31,758 bases of DNA from Desulfobulbaceae bacterium (GTDB taxonomy: Bacteria > Desulfobacterota > Desulfobulbia > Desulfobulbales > Desulfobulbaceae), in contig DNUE01000063.1 in assembly GCA_003508005.1 (NCBI GenBank), positions 1 through 31,758 on the forward strand, given 5' to 3'. The notes under the pieces were generated by a model. It did not search any database. It was not told where the DNA came from and was given only the letters and a program-made list of their open reading frames with translations. Both the position numbers and the translations under genes were made by a program. This document shows positions 31,270 through 31,758 of this stretch, piece after piece. The first letter of the stretch is position 1; every line of letters begins with the position of its first letter.

Positions 31270-31758
31270 TCAACCGAACCGGCCGGTGATGTAGTCTTCG
31301 GTCAGGGGATGGAGGGGGTTGGTGAAAATCCGTTCGGTGGGACCCACCTCAATGAGGTCGCCCAGGTGGAAGTAGGCGGTCCGCTGGGAAACCCGGGCGG
31401 CCTGCTGCATGTTGTGGGTGACGATGACGATGGTATACTGTTCGCGCAGTTCGCTGATCAGTTCCTCGACCGTGGCCGTGGCGATGGGATCAAGGGCCGA
31501 ACAGGGTTCGTCCATGAGGATCACCTCCGGGCTGACAGCAATGGCCCTGGCAATGCACAAGCGTTGCTGCTGCCCCCCTGAAAGGCCGGTACCCGGCTGA
31601 AGCAGGCGCTCCTTGACCTCATCCCACAGACCGGCCTTTTTCAGGGATGTTTCCACGATCCCGTCCAGTTCGCTCCGGGTGGCGACAAGTCCGTGAATCT
31701 TCGGACCGTAGGCGACATTGTCATATATGGACTTGGGAAAGGGGTTGGGCTTCTGGAA
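31270..31758 (-). CDS. pstB: Phosphate ABC transporter ATPase PstB, C-terminal part (5' end outside window)
   Basis: The cytoplasmic ATPase of the high-affinity phosphate importer PstSCAB. The frame is open to the window edge; 162 residues are visible. It starts in the Q-loop (FQKPNPFPKSIYDNVAYG), which is typical of PstB, then has the ABC signature LSGGQQQR, Walker B VILMDEP with SALDP, and the switch VTHN. The end TEDYITGRFG is also the usual PstB C-terminus. The Walker A part is outside the window. It converges on the cytochrome gene across 237 bases of repeats. Confidence 0.97.
   Translation of the reverse strand, partial: FQKPNPFPKSIYDNVAYGPKIHGLVATRSELDGIVETSLKKAGLWDEVKERLLQPGTGLSGGQQQRLCIARAIAVSPEVILMDEPCSALDPIATATVEELISELREQYTIVIVTHNMQQAARVSQRTAYFHLGDLIEVGPTERIFTNPLHPLTEDYITGRFG

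Overview
The window looks like a piece of a GC-rich chromosome from an anaerobic, sulfate- or sulfur-metabolising deltaproteobacterium (Desulfobacterota, probably near Desulfobulbales). This is an inference from gene content: a stand-alone assimilatory-type siroheme sulfite reductase, a periplasmic triheme c7/c3-type cytochrome, system II (ResB/CcsB) cytochrome c maturation, a three-subunit R. rubrum-type transhydrogenase and a leuS-lptE pair. No rRNA, tRNA or CRISPR array was seen.

Layout. 1-1777: 3' end of leuS, then the LPS-assembly lipoprotein gene lptE, closed by a bidirectional terminator. 1887-4920: transketolase (-) and a DusB-type tRNA-dihydrouridine synthase (+), divergent from a shared AT-rich promoter. 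5127-7943: proton-translocating transhydrogenase operon pntAA-pntAB-pntB. 8038-12195 (-): three exported proteins in a row, namely a parallel beta-helix protein, a probable outer-membrane beta-barrel and a secreted caspase-like peptidase with a duplicated C-terminal domain. 12767-13060 (-): a small HTH regulator with its own promoter, operator-like repeat and terminator. 13415-17031 (-): a tandem universal stress protein overlapping a P-type ATPase of the Na+/K+-ATPase kind. 17197-18953 (+): a DUF4156 lipoprotein, then three direct-repeat boxes exactly 60 bp apart leading into a REP-associated-type (Y1/IS200-like) transposase whose HUH motif is damaged.

19075-22450 (-): small sulfite reductase and aminopeptidase N. 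22604-23530 (+): a second tandem universal stress protein. 23540-26431 (-): an M16 zinc-peptidase lipoprotein, divergent from a short-chain dehydrogenase-like protein that lacks the usual catalytic lysine. 27480-28013 (-): rpmB followed by a small acidic protein of unknown function. 28309-31032 (+): resB, ccsB and a triheme cytochrome, so maturation machinery sits directly beside a likely client. The window ends inside pstB (-), the ATPase of the phosphate ABC importer.

Most of the window is housekeeping. The parts that stand out are the secreted beta-helix/beta-barrel/caspase cluster, the Na+/K+-type pump with its USP partner, and the transposase with an altered active site next to periodically spaced boxes. 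Everything here was read by eye without alignments or database searches; family names come from motif recognition.
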